Source: Saccharopolyspora aridisoli
GTDB lineage: Bacteria > Actinomycetota > Actinomycetes > Mycobacteriales > Pseudonocardiaceae
Direction: 5' to 3'
Assembly: GCF_004348445.1 (NCBI RefSeq)
Contig: NZ_SMKV01000005.1
Span: forward strand, 171,956-235,955
Length of the DNA stretch: 64,000 nt
This document shows positions 17,362-25,917 of the stretch, in pieces. The translations under genes were made by a program, and so were the position numbers. Under the pieces are notes generated by a model. It was given only the letters and a program-made list of their open reading frames with translations, did not search any database and was not told the origin of the DNA. The stretch's first letter is position 1; each line of letters opens with the position of its first letter.

Positions 17362-19170
17362 GTGCGAGAGTTCAGCGCACCCGCCACTACGAAAGTGGCC
17401 GAGGACGAGAACCTCACCGACATGGTGTGGGCCAACGCGGAGCGTTTCGGGAGCGCCGTGAGCTTCCGGCGCCGGGTGGACGGCACCTGGGTCGACGTCA
17501 CCGCCGCCGACTTCGCCGCGCAGGTGTTGGCCGTGGCCAAGGGCATGATCGCCGCCGGGCTGGAGCCCGGTGACCGGGTGGGGCTGATGTCCCGCACCCG
17601 CTACGAGTGGACGCTGCTGGACTTCGCGATCTGGACTGTCGGTTGCATCACAGTCCCGATCTACGAGACCTCCTCGTCCGACCAGGCCGAGTGGATCCTC
17701 ACCGATTCCGGCGCTAAGGCGGCCTTCGTGGAGACCGAGGCCCACCGCGCCGAGGTCGACAAGGTCATCGACCGGCTCTCCGAGGTCCGCCACGTCTGGC
17801 AGATCGAGGGACCGACCAGCGGCGGCGCGGCCGGCGCGGTCGACGAGCTCACCGCACTGGGCGCAGAAGTACCCGACCAGCAGGTGCACGAGCGGCGCAG
17901 GGCGGTCACCGCCGAGGACGTCGCGACCCTCATCTACACCTCGGGCACCACCGGCCGCCCCAAGGGCTGCGTGCTGACCCACCGCAACATGCTCGCCGAG
18001 GTGCGCGCCGACATCGACGCGTTCCCGAAGCTGGCCAAGCCCGGAAACTCGTTGCTGATGTTCCTGCCGATGGCGCACGTGCTCGCCCGCGCCATCAGCA
18101 TCATGTGCGTCTACGGCAAGGTCACCCTCGGCCACACCGCGGACATCAAGGAATTGATCAACGACCTCGGTTCGTTCCGGCCGACCTTCGTGCTGGCCGT
18201 GCCGCGCGTGTTCGAGAAGGTCTACAACACCGCGAAGCAGAAGGCCCACGGCGACGGCAAGGGCAAGATCTTCGACGCCGCCGAGGAAACCGCCGTCCAG
18301 TACTCCAAGGCCATGGACGACGGCGGCGCGGGGCTCGGCCTCAAGCTCAAGCACGCGGTGTTCGACAAGCTCGTCTACGGCAAGCTGCGCGCCGCGCTGG
18401 GCGGCCGCTGCATCGCGGCGGTCTCCGGTGGTGCTCCGCTGGGCGAGCGGCTGGCGCACTTCTTCCGCGGTGTCGGCGTCCCGGTGCTGGAGGGCTACGG
18501 CCTGACCGAGACGACCGCCGCGGCTGCGGTGAACGTCGAGGAGGGCTTCAAGGTCGGCACCGTCGGCCGCCCGCTGGCAGGCACCTCGGTCCGCATCGCC
18601 GAGGACGGCGAGGTCCTGATCAAGGGCGACGTGGTGTTCAAGGAGTACTGGAACAACCCGACCGCCACCGAGGAGTCCATCGAGGACGGCTGGTTCCACA
18701 CCGGCGACCTGGGCTCGCTGGACGACGAGGGCTACCTGCGGATCACCGGCCGCAAGAAGGAGATCATCGTCACCGCCGGCGGCAAGAACGTCGCCCCGGC
18801 CGTGCTGGAGGACGGACTGCGCTCCCACCCGCTGATCAGCCAGTGCATGGTGGTCGGCGACCAGAAGCCGTTCATCGGCGTGCTGGTCACGCTGGACCCG
18901 GAGTTCGTGCCGTCCTGGCTGGCCAACAACAACCGGCCGGCCGACACGCCGATGTCCGAGCTGATCAACGACCCGGACCTGCGGGCCGAAGTCCAGGGCG
19001 CGGTCGACGAGGCCAACAAGGCGGTGTCCCGGGCGGAGGCGATCAAGCAGTTCCGCATCCTCACCGAGGACTTCACCGAGGCAACCGGCGAGCTCACCCC
19101 GAGCATGAAGCTCAAGCGCAACAAGGTCGCGGAGAACCACGCGGCCGACATCGAGGCGATCTACTCCTGA
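17362..19170 (+). CDS. fadD15: Long-chain fatty-acid-CoA ligase (FadD15-like)
   Basis: Activates long-chain fatty acids to acyl-CoA via an acyl-adenylate. The 602-aa protein carries the AMP-binding motif LIYTSGTTGRPKGCVLTH, the linker motif DGWFHTGDLGSLDDEGYLRI and the C-terminal catalytic block GRKKEIIVTAGGKNVAP. GTG 17362 is seven bases after GGAGG (17350-17354); an in-frame start at 17323 lies upstream of that site. It is the positional match of Rv2187. In M. tuberculosis the mannosyltransferase gene pimB' follows; it is absent here. Confidence 0.95.
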   Translation: MREFSAPATTKVAEDENLTDMVWANAERFGSAVSFRRRVDGTWVDVTAADFAAQVLAVAKGMIAAGLEPGDRVGLMSRTRYEWTLLDFAIWTVGCITVPIYETSSSDQAEWILTDSGAKAAFVETEAHRAEVDKVIDRLSEVRHVWQIEGPTSGGAAGAVDELTALGAEVPDQQVHERRRAVTAEDVATLIYTSGTTGRPKGCVLTHRNMLAEVRADIDAFPKLAKPGNSLLMFLPMAHVLARAISIMCVYGKVTLGHTADIKELINDLGSFRPTFVLAVPRVFEKVYNTAKQKAHGDGKGKIFDAAEETAVQYSKAMDDGGAGLGLKLKHAVFDKLVYGKLRAALGGRCIAAVSGGAPLGERLAHFFRGVGVPVLEGYGLTETTAAAAVNVEEGFKVGTVGRPLAGTSVRIAEDGEVLIKGDVVFKEYWNNPTATEESIEDGWFHTGDLGSLDDEGYLRITGRKKEIIVTAGGKNVAPAVLEDGLRSHPLISQCMVVGDQKPFIGVLVTLDPEFVPSWLANNNRPADTPMSELINDPDLRAEVQGAVDEANKAVSRAEAIKQFRILTEDFTEATGELTPSMKLKRNKVAENHAADIEAIYS

Positions 19171-19240
19171 TCGACCGGCGCCGTCCGGTCGACCCCGGCG
19201 GTGCCGGATCTCGAACGCGGGGCGGTTCCCCGGGTGGCAC

Positions 19241-19281
19241 ACGGCGGTGCGACGACCGGATTCCGGTTGGAGCACCGCCGT
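19241..19281. terminator. Double hairpin terminator between converging genes
   Basis: A perfect 10-bp stem (19241-19250 with 19272-19281) encloses a second 5-bp hairpin (19255-19259 with 19263-19267). It sits between the fadD15-like gene and the converging HExxH protein gene. Confidence 0.7.
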
Positions 19282-19288
19282 TCTCGTC

Positions 19289-20593
19289 TCAGGCCAGGGA
19301 ACTCGGGAGGTCGGCGCCCCAGGCCGCCAGCAGCTGCGGCGAGGTCATGCCGGTGGACTCGTGGAGGGCAGCTTCCGCCTCGTCCGGGCTGGTGGCCATC
19401 GCGATGCGGCGGTAGAGCTCGGTGAGGCCCGGCTCGCCCAGGCGCTGTGCCAGGAAGTGCACCACCGACCAGGACTGCTGGTAGGCGAGGTCGAGACGGT
19501 TACCGGCCTGGTGGAATTCGGTGTTGGTGGGCAGCCGCAGCGGCGGGCCCACTTCCCGGACCGAACGGGCGAGGTCCGGGGCGACGTCGCGGGGAGCCAG
19601 TCCGCTCTTGCGGTAGCCGATGTAGTCCGGGTAGCCCTCCAGCATCCACATCGGAGCACCGTCGGCGGTGACCGCCCGAGTCGCGACGTGGGTGATCTCG
19701 TGACGCAGCAAGGCACCCAGCGCCACGCCGGAGAGCTGTTCGGTGGTGCTCGGGCTGAGCACCACGCGAGCTCCCTCCACCCGCCTGGTCCGGGTGTCCA
19801 CCAGATCAGCGATCGCCACACCGGCGATGCCGTCGACGGCGAACTCCGGGCCCACCAGCGACCGCAGCTCCTCCGGTGAGCCGGGCACCAGCACGCCCAC
19901 GCGCTGCGCCCAGCCGCTCCCCCACACCTCGGTCACGTCGGCCACCGACGCGTCCAGCTGCTCCGCGACCCGGTCCACAGCGGCGGCGTCGTGGCCGACG
20001 ACCATCCCGCGCCCGGTGCGCCGCACCTCGACGCGGCCGAAGTCCCACGGCCCGCGCCACGCATCCGGGACCACGCCGGTGTCCTCGGCGAGGTACCAGG
20101 AAGCGCCACGGCGGACGAACAAGTACCCCAGCGGGCGCTGTGTGGGCACCGGATCTGCGCCGGACAGCGCGTACCGCAGCAGCACCCGGGACGCCAGCAC
20201 CTCGTCGGCGGCGGGAACCGGGGCGTGCGCCAGCGGAGCGCCGTCGAGCCGGTAGCCGAAGGTGCTCAGCGGCACTGACTGCAAGTTGTGGAACAGCTGC
20301 AACTGGCGCTGCTGGAACTCAGCGGGCGCTTCCGGGTCCACGGTGGCCGCGAACGCCGCTTCGTCGCCGTCCCGGATGGATTCCTCACGGCGGGCCAACA
20401 ACTCGCGCACGGCCGTCTCAGGGGCCGGCGATCGGGCAGCAAGCCCCGCGTGGTCAACCGAGGCCGGGGCCGGCGGCGGTTCGACCGGGGTCGGGGACGG
20501 CAGGCCCAGCAGCGCGAGCCCACCCAGCACCGCGGCCGACGCGGCGAGCACGAGCCAGCCACGCGCGTTTCCGGTCGAAGACACGGCTCGCAT
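19289..20593 (-). CDS. Membrane-anchored putative gluzincin metallopeptidase (HExxH)
   Basis: A 434-aa protein with an N-terminal membrane anchor or signal (WLVLAASAAVLGGLALLGL) and a long extracytoplasmic part. The region LLRHEITHVATRAV near residue 315 holds an HExxH zinc motif, followed about 20 residues later by MWMLEGYPDYIGY, whose Glu fits the third ligand of peptidase-MA-like gluzincins. A preceding domain of about 200 residues resembles ligand-binding repeats of stalk proteins but is not recognised. ATG 20593 gives a normal anchor; an upstream GTG-type extension to 20680 would run through the terminator of the neighbour. It occupies the place where pimB'/Rv2189c lie in M. tuberculosis. 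Function is unknown. Confidence 0.7.
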   Translation of the reverse strand: MRAVSSTGNARGWLVLAASAAVLGGLALLGLPSPTPVEPPPAPASVDHAGLAARSPAPETAVRELLARREESIRDGDEAAFAATVDPEAPAEFQQRQLQLFHNLQSVPLSTFGYRLDGAPLAHAPVPAADEVLASRVLLRYALSGADPVPTQRPLGYLFVRRGASWYLAEDTGVVPDAWRGPWDFGRVEVRRTGRGMVVGHDAAAVDRVAEQLDASVADVTEVWGSGWAQRVGVLVPGSPEELRSLVGPEFAVDGIAGVAIADLVDTRTRRVEGARVVLSPSTTEQLSGVALGALLRHEITHVATRAVTADGAPMWMLEGYPDYIGYRKSGLAPRDVAPDLARSVREVGPPLRLPTNTEFHQAGNRLDLAYQQSWSVVHFLAQRLGEPGLTELYRRIAMATSPDEAEAALHESTGMTSPQLLAAWGADLPSSLA

Positions 20594-20642
20594 CTTAGGT
20601 CCGGTCACCGCACCGGTCGACGCACACCGCACGCGAGAACGT

Positions 20643-20676
20643 TTCGGGGCCGGCACCCGGAGGCGCCGGCCCCGAA
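20643..20676 (-). terminator. Strong hairpin terminator after NlpC/P60 gene
   Basis: A perfect 12-bp stem (20643-20654 with 20665-20676, loop of 10) lies 15 bases past the stop of the NlpC/P60 gene. Confidence 0.78.
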
Positions 20677-20691
20677 GCACGACTTCGCGGA

Positions 20692-21738
20692 TCAGCCCGC
20701 CACGCGGCGCATGGCCGTGACGTCACCGATCTTCTTGTAGTCGGTCACCTTCACCACGTCGCCCGAGGTGGGGGCGTGCACGGCCTTGCCGTTGCCGATG
20801 TACATCGACACGTGCGTGACCGGGCTGTAGTAGAAGATCAGGTCGCCCGGCTTGAGCTGGCTGGCCGACACCGACTTGCCCTCGCTGACCTGGGTCTTGG
20901 TGGAGCCGCCGATGGTCACGCCCGCTTGCTTGTAGGCCCAGTACATGAGCCCGGAGCAGTCGAAGCTGCTGGGGCCCTTGGCGCCCCAGACGTACGGCGA
21001 TCCCTGCTTGCCCAGCGCCGCGTTGACGGCCTGGATGGCCGCGCCGGCACCGGCGATCGAGCCGACACCGGTCTCACCGTCGGAGATCAGCGAGTCCTGC
21101 TCCTCGCCGCTGAGCTCGTCGTACTTCTCCTCGACCTTCTCGATCTGGTCCTTCATGGCCTTGGACTTGTTCTTCATGTCCACGGCCAACCGTGCGGCGT
21201 CCTGCTCGGCCTGGGCCGCGCGGTTGCGCGCGTCCTTCGCGGTCCGCTCCGCGTTCTCGGCCTGGTGCGTGGCCGCCGCGAGCGCCTTGACCGCGTCGTT
21301 GTTGTCCTTGGCCAGCGCGTCCAGAGCGGAAGCGCGGTTCAAGAAGTCGTCCGGGGTCTCGCTCACCAGCAGTGCGGAGAGCTTGTTCAACCGCGCGCCC
21401 TGGTACGAGGCGTGGGTGAGCTTGTCGACCTGGCCGCGGAACTTCTCTTCTTCGCCGCGGGCCTGGTTGGCGACCTGCTCGGCCTGCGCGGCCTGAGCTT
21501 CGGAACGCGCCAGTTCGGCCTTCTTGGCCTCGTGGTCGTCCTCGGCCTTCTTCATCTCCTCGGTGAGCTGCTCAGCCTGGTGCTGGAGCTCGCGGACCTG
21601 CTTGGCCGCGTCCGAGGCGTTGTTCGGGAGAGGCGGGTCTGCGAGTGCAGCACCGCCGGAGGTCATGCCGACGACTGCAGCGACCGCGGTAGCGGCCAGG
21701 GCACCTCGCAATGAGCGCTTGATTCCGTGCGACGCCAC
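20692..21738 (-). CDS. Secreted NlpC/P60 peptidoglycan endopeptidase with coiled-coil region
   Basis: A 348-aa C40-family cell-wall hydrolase that cleaves peptide stems of peptidoglycan. An N-terminal signal sequence (ALAATAVAAVVGMTSGGAALA, cut near residue 35) is followed by a long Ala/Glu/Lys-rich coiled coil (about 40-210) and the catalytic domain, with Cys in SSFDCSGLMYWAYKQAG and His in PVTHVSMYIGNGKAVH. Start: GTG 21738 has AAGGAG eleven bases upstream; GTG 21747 would leave only two. It matches Rv2190c, a RipA-related protein. The coiled coil probably gives autoinhibition or partner binding, as in such hydrolases. The gene has a noncoding leader region of nearly 400 bases. Confidence 0.9.
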   Translation of the reverse strand: MASHGIKRSLRGALAATAVAAVVGMTSGGAALADPPLPNNASDAAKQVRELQHQAEQLTEEMKKAEDDHEAKKAELARSEAQAAQAEQVANQARGEEEKFRGQVDKLTHASYQGARLNKLSALLVSETPDDFLNRASALDALAKDNNDAVKALAAATHQAENAERTAKDARNRAAQAEQDAARLAVDMKNKSKAMKDQIEKVEEKYDELSGEEQDSLISDGETGVGSIAGAGAAIQAVNAALGKQGSPYVWGAKGPSSFDCSGLMYWAYKQAGVTIGGSTKTQVSEGKSVSASQLKPGDLIFYYSPVTHVSMYIGNGKAVHAPTSGDVVKVTDYKKIGDVTAMRRVAG

Positions 21739-22120
21739 GTCGCGCACAGCTCCTTCTGCGTCCGACCGCCTGACCGCATGCGGAAAACCCGCTGGAACGC
21801 GGCCCGGTTCCCCGACAAAACCGAATCAGCGGCGCCTCGCGTGTCGCCCGGTATGAGCAACTGATCGCCACGAGGACTCAGGTAGGTTACGAAAGGTGAG
21901 GCGACACGTCTAGAAGCGGGTCCCGTTTTCTACTGAGCGCGACCGAACTCCTCTAACGGAGGATAGTCACTTGCTCACAGTAACGGATCTTGCGCCACCA
22001 TCACCTGGCTTGCCACCACAACACGCCCACCTTCGGGATACGGAGCGTACCCGAGTGATCCACTATGACTTCCGACACCTCCCCGAGATCGCCGGGTTGC
22101 AGCGGAGGAGCGTCGAACGG
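21739..22120 (-). promoter_or_regulatory. Long non-coding upstream region of the NlpC/P60 gene
   Basis: About 380 bases without a gene. On the minus strand it contains a GGGGAACC block (around 21808-21815) inside short hairpins such as CGGTT...AACCG, and further upstream GTTACT-N7-AGTGAC (around 21975-21993), an imperfect dyad. Cell-wall hydrolase genes in actinobacteria often carry a c-di-AMP (ydaO-type) riboswitch; GGGGAACC is one of its hallmarks, but other conserved blocks are not evident here. Confidence 0.3.
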
Positions 22121-23488
22121 CTAGACCCGGTTCAGCCGGGCCAACAACATCGCAGAGGACAACGAGTAGGCACCGCGGCGTTGCACGGAGGTCACCACCG
22201 CCCGGTCCGACGTGGCGACCACGACCTGACGACCCTCCGGCTCGGCGGCGACCAGATCGCGGATCACGTCGTCGGCCTGCACCCCTGATTCGCTGAACAG
22301 CACCCGCACACCACGAGGTCCCGCCGTCGGCACTGCCAGCACGTCCGCGCCGTCGAAGACCAACGTGACCTCGGCGCCGGTGCGGGCGGCCAGCGCCGCG
22401 AGCTGATGGCTCAGCCGATCGCGCTGATCTGCCAGCGGCAGCTCCGGATACCCGGTCTTGGTGACGTTGTAGCCGTCCACGATCAGGTGTACCGCGGGAA
22501 GACCCAGGAGCCGGTCCAGCGCGGCCACGTCAGCGACCTCACCGGAGGTCGCGGTCTGCTCCCGGACCCGCCGGACCACGTCGGCCGGGCGCGGCCCGGA
22601 ACCGACGGCACCGAGCTCGCGGCGCAAACCGCCGACCGCGCCCTCCAAGGTCTCCAGCAGCAGCGCGAGCCGGACCTCGTCGCCCTGCCGCGCCTCCCGG
22701 GCGCTCTCCCGCGCGACCCGCACCTCCGCGGCAGCGTGATCGGCGCGCTGCCGCTCCTCCTGCGCGCGGAGGCGTTCACGATCCCGGTCGGCGGCGACCT
22801 CGGCGACGGCCGATTCCCGCTCCTCGTGCGCCCGCGCGAGCTCGTCCCGCGCGGCCTGGGCGGCGTCCTTTGCCTCCCGCAGCCGCACGCCCTGCTCCCG
22901 CAGGCGCTTCCGCAGCCGGTCGGCCTCTGCGCTGCGCGCGGCCTGATCCGCCGACTCGCGCGCCTGCGCGAGCTCCGCCTTGAGCCGATCGACCTCGGTG
23001 GTCAGCCGCTCGACCCTCGCCAGGGCCGAATCACGCTCGGCCCGCAACTGCCCCTGCTCGCTGCGGAACCCGATCAACTCCGCGTAGTGCGGGGCGACCA
23101 CGGCGCCCTGCAGCACCGCCGCGGCACCTACGACCACCGGATCCGGGTCCTGCAACGACAGCGCTCCCGGGCGGTGGTTGCGGCACCAGTCCAGCACCGA
23201 GGCGCGGAACACCGAGGAATCGCGCAGCGCGCTCAGCAACGCGGGCTGACCGAGCTTGGCGCGCTTGGCCGGTGCGAAGCGCACCACCGGGCGCAGCGCA
23301 GCGGGAACATCGGTCGAACGCATCTCGTCGAGCGCGCCCGCGGCCAGGTCGGCCAGCCGGGCGCGCAGCGGAGGCGGCAGGTCCTCGGGATCGACAGGCG
23401 CGGCACCGGGAGTCTGCTGGGAACCGTCCACAGCGGACTCCTCCGGAGTGGGGCCGTCGGGCCCCGAGTTCGGTGTCGCCATTGCCAC
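22121..23488 (-). CDS. NYN-domain (YacP-like) protein with long coiled coil
   Basis: A 455-aa protein. The last ~125 residues form a NYN/PIN-like nuclease domain: VHLIVDGYNVTKTGYPELPL with the first Asp, TLVFDGADV with the second and VVATSDRAVVTSVQRRG with the third. The middle (about 130-300) is an Arg/Glu/Ala-rich coiled coil, and the N-terminal ~110 residues form an unassigned helical domain. NYN domains of the YacP family act on RNA. ATG 23488 or 23482 can start it. It is transcribed towards the NlpC/P60 gene and divergent from the exonuclease gene. Confidence 0.82.
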   Translation of the reverse strand: MAMATPNSGPDGPTPEESAVDGSQQTPGAAPVDPEDLPPPLRARLADLAAGALDEMRSTDVPAALRPVVRFAPAKRAKLGQPALLSALRDSSVFRASVLDWCRNHRPGALSLQDPDPVVVGAAAVLQGAVVAPHYAELIGFRSEQGQLRAERDSALARVERLTTEVDRLKAELAQARESADQAARSAEADRLRKRLREQGVRLREAKDAAQAARDELARAHEERESAVAEVAADRDRERLRAQEERQRADHAAAEVRVARESAREARQGDEVRLALLLETLEGAVGGLRRELGAVGSGPRPADVVRRVREQTATSGEVADVAALDRLLGLPAVHLIVDGYNVTKTGYPELPLADQRDRLSHQLAALAARTGAEVTLVFDGADVLAVPTAGPRGVRVLFSESGVQADDVIRDLVAAEPEGRQVVVATSDRAVVTSVQRRGAYSLSSAMLLARLNRV

Positions 23489-23555
23489 AGGCTAATCGCC
23501 GCCCTTCGGCGCACACGCACGCGTGGCGGTGTCGGTAGTGGGACGTAACGTGCCG

Positions 23556-25274
23556 ATGATGTCCGCGCACCGCCAACTGACCTTCGACGAGATCGCCGTC
23601 AGCGAGGAACTCCCGCTGCAGGAGGCGACGTTCGTGGTGGTCGACCTGGAGACCACCGGTGGCGATCGGCAGGGCGATGCCGTCACCGAGATCGGCGCGG
23701 TGAAGGTTCGCGGCGGAGAAGTGCTCGGTGAGTTCGCCACCCTGGTCAACCCCGACCGCGGCATTCCGCCCGCTGTCGTGTCGATCACCGGCATCACCGA
23801 GGCGATGGTGCACGACGCACCTCGCTGGGACAGCGTGCTTCCCGCGTTCCTGGAGTTCTGCCAGGGCGCGGTGCTGGTCGCGCACAACGCGCCCTTCGAC
23901 CTCGGGTTCCTGCGGGCCGGCTGCGAGCAGCTCGGACTGGAATGGCCGAAACCGCAGGTCGTCGACACCGTGCGGCTGGCCCGCCGGGTCCTGACCCGCG
24001 ACGAGACGCCCAACCACAAGCTCGGCACGCTGGCCCGCGTCCTGGGTGCCCGCACCGAACCCGTGCACCGCGCGCTGGACGACGCCCGCGCCACCGTCGA
24101 CGTGCTGCACGCCCTGCTGGAACGACTCGGACCGCTGGGCGTGCGCACCCTGGAGGACCTGCTCGGGCACCTCCCGGACGTCACCCCACAGCAGAAGCGC
24201 AAGCGCGGCCTGGCCGACTCGCTGCCCAACTCCCCCGGCGTCTACCTCTTCCGCGGTCCCAACGAGGAGGTGCTCTACGTCGGAACCGCCTCCGACCTGA
24301 GGCGACGCGTCCGGCAGTACTTCACCGCAGGCGAGCGCAGGGCGCGCGTCAAGGAGATGGTCGGCATCGCCGACCGGGTGGACCACGTCGAGTGCGCCCA
24401 CCCGCTGGAAGCCGAAGTGCGCGAGCTGCGGCTGCTCTCGGCGCACCAGCCCCGCTACAACCGCCGCTCCAAGTTCCCGCAGCGCGCGTGGTGGGTGGTG
24501 CTCACCGATGAGGCGTTCCCGAGGCTGTCGATCGTGCGCACGCCGCGCGAGGACGCGCTGGGCCCCTTCGGTTCCCGGCACGCCGCGAGCGCGGCTGTCG
24601 AAGCCCTGCAGTCGGCGACCTTCGTCCGGCGCTGCACCGAGCGCCTCTCACCGCGCAAGCCGATCCGCCCCTGCGCGCTGCACGAGCTGGGCCGGTGCGG
24701 CGCCCCGTGCGCCGGGCTGCAGAGCGCCGAGGAGTATCAGCCCGAGGTCATCGCCATCCGGGACGTGATCCGCGGGCGCAGCGGAGACCTGCTGGAGCGG
24801 TTGCGCGAGGAGCTCCAACGACTCTCCGACACCGAGCGCTTCGAGGACGCCGCCAACCACCGCGACCGGCTCGCCGACCTCGTCCGCTCGCTGGACCGCG
24901 GCCAGCGGCTGTCCGCGCTCGCCTCGGTCCCGGAACTCGTCGCGGCTCGGCCGGACGGGAGGCGCGGCTGGCACCTGTCCGTCATCCGCCACGGTCGACT
25001 CGCCTCCGCAGGGGTCGCCCGCCGAGGCGTCCCGCCGATGCCGGTCGTCGACATGCTCCAGGCGTCGGCGGAAACGGTTCTCGACGGACCGGGCCCCCTC
25101 CACGGCGCCACCGCCGACGAGGCCCGCGTCATCTACCGCTGGCTCACCACCGGCGGAACCCGCCTGGTCCGCACCACCACGCCCTGGACCGAGCCCGCGC
25201 GCGCGGCAGCCACGTGGCGAACCTGGCTCGACAAGGCCACCACAGGCCGAACCCCCTACGCAGCCATCAACTGA
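23556..25274 (+). CDS. DEDDh exonuclease fused to UvrC-like GIY-YIG endonuclease (Rv2191-like)
   Basis: A 572-aa two-nuclease protein. Residues about 20-195 form a DnaQ-type 3'-5' exonuclease: FVVVDLETTGG, VLVAHNAPFDLGFLRAG and HRALDDARATVDV supply the acidic residues and His of the DEDDh set. Residues about 225-300 form a GIY-YIG domain (PGVYLFRGPNEEVLYVGTA then LRRRVRQYF), and the rest resembles the UvrC central part, including an UvrB/C-like segment (ERFEDAANHRDRLADLVRSL). The UvrC RNase-H-like 5' nuclease domain is missing. It resembles M. tuberculosis Rv2191 and the Cho-type repair nucleases. ATG 23556 is taken; GTG 23523 is an alternative. Probably acts in DNA repair, by family. Confidence 0.88.
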   Translation: MMSAHRQLTFDEIAVSEELPLQEATFVVVDLETTGGDRQGDAVTEIGAVKVRGGEVLGEFATLVNPDRGIPPAVVSITGITEAMVHDAPRWDSVLPAFLEFCQGAVLVAHNAPFDLGFLRAGCEQLGLEWPKPQVVDTVRLARRVLTRDETPNHKLGTLARVLGARTEPVHRALDDARATVDVLHALLERLGPLGVRTLEDLLGHLPDVTPQQKRKRGLADSLPNSPGVYLFRGPNEEVLYVGTASDLRRRVRQYFTAGERRARVKEMVGIADRVDHVECAHPLEAEVRELRLLSAHQPRYNRRSKFPQRAWWVVLTDEAFPRLSIVRTPREDALGPFGSRHAASAAVEALQSATFVRRCTERLSPRKPIRPCALHELGRCGAPCAGLQSAEEYQPEVIAIRDVIRGRSGDLLERLREELQRLSDTERFEDAANHRDRLADLVRSLDRGQRLSALASVPELVAARPDGRRGWHLSVIRHGRLASAGVARRGVPPMPVVDMLQASAETVLDGPGPLHGATADEARVIYRWLTTGGTRLVRTTTPWTEPARAAATWRTWLDKATTGRTPYAAIN

Positions 25275-25399
25275 CCCCACCCCAGACCTCGGAACACTCC
25301 GACACCAGAACCTGGGGAGAACGCCGTGATCGGTTCACCGGGCGGAGAACGGCCGTGGTCGGCTTGAACACCGCGGTTCCAGGAATCGGTTCGGTCCGG

Positions 25400-25825
25400 T
25401 CAGCTGGTCATGTTGAAGGCTGCGTTGATCTTGGTGGGGTGGAGGCGGACCGCGAGTTCGCCGGGGACGCCGTTGCGGCGGCCGAACTCCTCGGCCTTGT
25501 CCGGTCCGACGTAGCGGGCCGCGATCATCGTGGCGGTGTCGACGAGGTCCTGGGGATCCTCCGACACCTCCGCGGTGCCCTGGACCTGCACGTACGCGTA
25601 CGGCGGCTGAGGCAGGTCGACGCACAGCGCCAGCCGCGGGTCGCGGAAGACGGACCTGCCCTTGGCGGAGTTCTTGCCGGTGTTGAACACCAGCACGTCG
25701 CCGTCGACGACGAACCACACCGGTGCGACCAGCGGACGGCCGTCGGCGGCGGTGAAGCCGAGCATCCCGGTGCGGGTGCCCTGGGAGAGGAACTCGCGGA
25801 CCTTCGGGTCCTGCAACGTAGCCAT
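25400..25825 (-). CDS. PPOX-class F420-dependent oxidoreductase
   Basis: A 141-aa split-barrel protein of the PPOX class, near to F420-binding actinobacterial members: GMLGFTAADGRPLVAPVWF, FNTGKNSAKGRSVFRDPRLA and PPYAYVQVQGTAEV are the matching strands; Lys and Arg around KNSAKGR are the usual cofactor-phosphate contacts. It lies between the exonuclease fusion and the qcr operon terminator, transcribed away from the respiratory genes' end, and appears to be a single-gene unit. Substrate unknown. Confidence 0.82.
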   Translation of the reverse strand: MATLQDPKVREFLSQGTRTGMLGFTAADGRPLVAPVWFVVDGDVLVFNTGKNSAKGRSVFRDPRLALCVDLPQPPYAYVQVQGTAEVSEDPQDLVDTATMIAARYVGPDKAEEFGRRNGVPGELAVRLHPTKINAAFNMTS

Positions 25826-25868
25826 GCCCGGACGCTATCGACCACCGCAGACCGACGCCGGGAACGCG

Positions 25869-25906
25869 GAACGGCCCGGCACCCCGCTCGGGGTACCGGG
25901 CCGTTC
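25869..25906 (-). terminator. Terminator of the qcr operon
   Basis: An 11-bp stem (25869-25879 with 25896-25906) continues, after a one-base bulge on each side, into an inner ACCCCG/GGGGT hairpin. It lies 12 bases past the qcrB stop. Confidence 0.8.
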
Positions 25907-25917
25907 GGCTCCAGCGC

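Noticed and set aside
17332..19275. A 647-codon open frame antisense to the acyl-CoA ligase
   Set aside because: It mirrors the third-position G/C bias of the ligase gene, has no recognisable domain and a His/Asp/Arg/Val-biased composition typical of antisense frames in such genomes.
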